NCBI RefSeq assembly: GCF_003627995.1 | Contig: NZ_CP032707.1 | Span: 1,788,501 to 1,852,500, forward strand | Direction: 5' to 3' | Source of the DNA: Brevundimonas naejangsanensis | Lineage (GTDB): Bacteria; Pseudomonadota; Alphaproteobacteria; Caulobacterales; Caulobacteraceae | Length of the DNA stretch: 64,000 nt | Part shown: positions 62,794 through 64,000 of the stretch, piece after piece | Layout: every line of letters starts with the position of its first letter | Position numbering within the stretch: position 1 is the stretch's first letter | The notes under the pieces: model-generated | What the model saw: only the letters and a program-made list of their open reading frames with translations | What the model was told of the DNA's origin: nothing | Database searches by the model: none | Made by a program: the position numbers and the translations under genes

Positions 62794-62811
62794 CGCGGTT
62801 GCCGCTTCGGC

Positions 62812-63510
62812 TCAGGTCATGGCGAAAAGCAGCCGGCCCTCGCCCATGCGCTCGCGCAAGGGGACCAGGTCGGCGTGGGACACCGAGAAGCAGCCGTACG
62901 ACCGGCCCAGCTTGCCCTCGCGCGCCAGGAAGGCCGGATCGGCGTAGTCGGCGCCGTGGATGATGATGGCCCGTTGGCGCGCCCGGTCGTTGGTAGGCTC
63001 CAGCCCGTCGAGCAGGACGTTCGGCCCCTGCTGGCTGCCCCAGCCGGCGCCGCCCGTGGCGTAGGCGCCGATCGAGGACATATGGCTGTCGGGCTTGTTC
63101 GAGAACCGCTCCGCATAGCCTGAATGCTTGGGGTCCGAGCCCCGGCCGTGGCTGGTGCGGTAGGCGGTGACCCGGCCGCCTTCGAGATCGACCTCGTAGA
63201 AGCGTTCCGAGCCCGAGAACTTCTGGAAGTCGACCAGATACATCCGGTCGCGCTGGATGATCCTGTGGCCGTGGGCGTCCAGGGCGGCGCGGGCGCGCTC
63301 CATCAAATCCTTACGGACGAGGCCTTGGGGGTCGATCAGCGCGCCAGCCTCGGCGACCTGAATCTGCGGCGCGGCGGCTCGGTGGGGCAGGATCGGAAGG
63401 GCGGGCACCACGGCTCCGGCCAGCTTCACGCTGGAGGTCGAGGCGGCGGACGAACACCCCGCCAGAAGGGCGGAACCGCCCAGGATCAAGCCACGTCTGG
63501 AAAGCCGCAT
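62812..63510 (-). CDS. Murein L,D-transpeptidase catalytic-domain (YkuD-like) lipoprotein
   Basis: A 232-residue protein. Tat/Sec-type start MRLSRRGLILGGSALLAGC with a lipobox at Cys19. The domain contains HIS and CYS of the family: AIIIHGADYA (H185) and LGRSYGCFSVSH (C207), with FSNKPDSHMSSIGAYATGG before. The family is annotated as a YkuD-related catalytic domain; crosslinking or carboxypeptidase activity is unproven. It converges with purD, 18 bases between stops. Confidence 0.82.
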   Translation of the reverse strand: MRLSRRGLILGGSALLAGCSSAASTSSVKLAGAVVPALPILPHRAAAPQIQVAEAGALIDPQGLVRKDLMERARAALDAHGHRIIQRDRMYLVDFQKFSGSERFYEVDLEGGRVTAYRTSHGRGSDPKHSGYAERFSNKPDSHMSSIGAYATGGAGWGSQQGPNVLLDGLEPTNDRARQRAIIIHGADYADPAFLAREGKLGRSYGCFSVSHADLVPLRERMGEGRLLFAMT

Positions 63511-63637
63511 GCAACGCCCCCCGCACCGTTAAACAACTGTGCCGGCTTGTTTCATGAACCTCGCCGGGGAAGCAACCTTGGCCTTGGCGCGAAGTTTGGA
63601 ATGGTTATGTTGCCGCGTGGAGTTCTGGGAGGGATTC

Positions 63638-64000
63638 GTGAAAAAACTTGCCCTGATTGTGACCGCCGCCGTTCTGGCTGCGACCGGCGCCCAGGCGCGC
63701 CAAGCTGCGGCGCCCGCGCCGGTTTCCGCTGAACAGCCGACGCGGTTCGTTCAAGTGGGGCGGCTCTTGGCCGATCCGGCCAGCGGCCGAGTGCTGCGCG
63801 ATAAAACTCTCGTGATCAGAGGGAACCAAGTCGTTGAAATCCGCGACGGCTTCGTCGGCCAGGGCGACGTGGTCGACCTGCGCAACGCCTTTGTCCTGCC
63901 CGGCCTGATCGACAGCCACGTCCACCTGGGCAGCGAGCAGAGCCCGAACAGCCGCCTGGACCGGGTGACCCAGTCCAATGCCGACCAGGCCATGATCGGC
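63638..64000 (+). CDS. Exported amidohydrolase, N-terminal part (runs off the window)
   Basis: From a GTG at 63638 (GGGAG upstream) there are 121 codons to the window end with no stop. The signal peptide is about 1-20 (LIVTAAVLAATGAQA). The amidohydrolase opening is clear: LADPASGRVLRDKTLVIRGN, a small beta sandwich, then the metal motif LPGLIDSHVHLGSE. Probably an exported imidazolonepropionase-like or dipeptidase-type metallohydrolase of about 430 residues. Confidence 0.85.
   Translation, partial: MKKLALIVTAAVLAATGAQARQAAAPAPVSAEQPTRFVQVGRLLADPASGRVLRDKTLVIRGNQVVEIRDGFVGQGDVVDLRNAFVLPGLIDSHVHLGSEQSPNSRLDRVTQSNADQAMIG

Overview
The window looks like a chromosomal segment of a high-G+C alphaproteobacterium of the family Caulobacteraceae, most probably Brevundimonas or a close relative. 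The evidence is the gene content: zauP-zapA followed by 6S RNA and 5-formyl-THF cyclo-ligase, rpoH next to rluD, purD next to xseA with DUF2093, a degenerate EAL protein like TipF, a zeta-type ATPase inhibitor (DUF1476) and a gene transfer agent (GTA) structural cluster. The genus is an inference from gene content, not from a marker gene. I saw no rRNA, tRNA, CRISPR array, insertion sequence or integrase.

Region 1 (about 200-17,050) is a GTA head-tail cluster in the canonical order: terminase, portal, small coiled-coil gene, prohead protease, capsid, gp6, gp7, gp8, major tail protein, gp10, tail chaperone, short tape measure, gp12, gp13, gp14 and gp15. It appears to be decaying. Four one-base indels in short G runs break the capsid, gp8 and gp15 (twice). 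gp13 lacks most of its middle, and gp6 and gp11 are short. A three-gene block on the opposite strand, including an M20 peptidase remnant, separates protease from capsid, and a DUF805 gene with its own terminator separates gp11 from gp12. Eleven copies or half copies of three palindromic intergenic repeat families (here A, B and C) sit in the cluster. Two lie inside coding sequence and are read through in frame (protease N terminus, capsid pre-domain). Several others end in a purine-rich arm at Shine-Dalgarno distance from the next start codon.

Region 2 (17,100-23,900) holds a J-domain protein, serC, purA, a receiver protein with Glu at the phospho-acceptor site, rpoH and rluD. Region 3 (23,850-34,800, minus strand) is central carbon metabolism: fba, pgk, gap and tkt, interspersed with a low-G+C orphan, cstA with its YbdD partner, and purT. 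Region 4 (34,850-38,400, plus strand) is zauP-zapA, 6S RNA, 5-formyl-THF cyclo-ligase, a YmdB-type phosphoesterase and a DUF5694 protein.

Region 5 (38,400-54,000) contains the purine genes purL, purQ, purSC and purB on the minus strand, interleaved with a P450, a glycosyltransferase, lipoproteins, an Asp/Asn hydroxylase, a cyclopropane synthase, a zeta inhibitor, a fasciclin lipoprotein, and a DNA glycosylase with a 2OG oxygenase. Region 6 (54,000-64,000) has the TipF-like EAL protein, an SDR and a lauroyl-type acyltransferase, a second receiver protein with the same C-terminal tail motif as the first, a DmpA-type peptidase, xseA, purD, a YkuD-like lipoprotein and the start of an exported amidohydrolase. 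With purA, purT and purD, eight purine-synthesis genes lie in the window; no purM, purN, purF, purE, purK or purH was seen.
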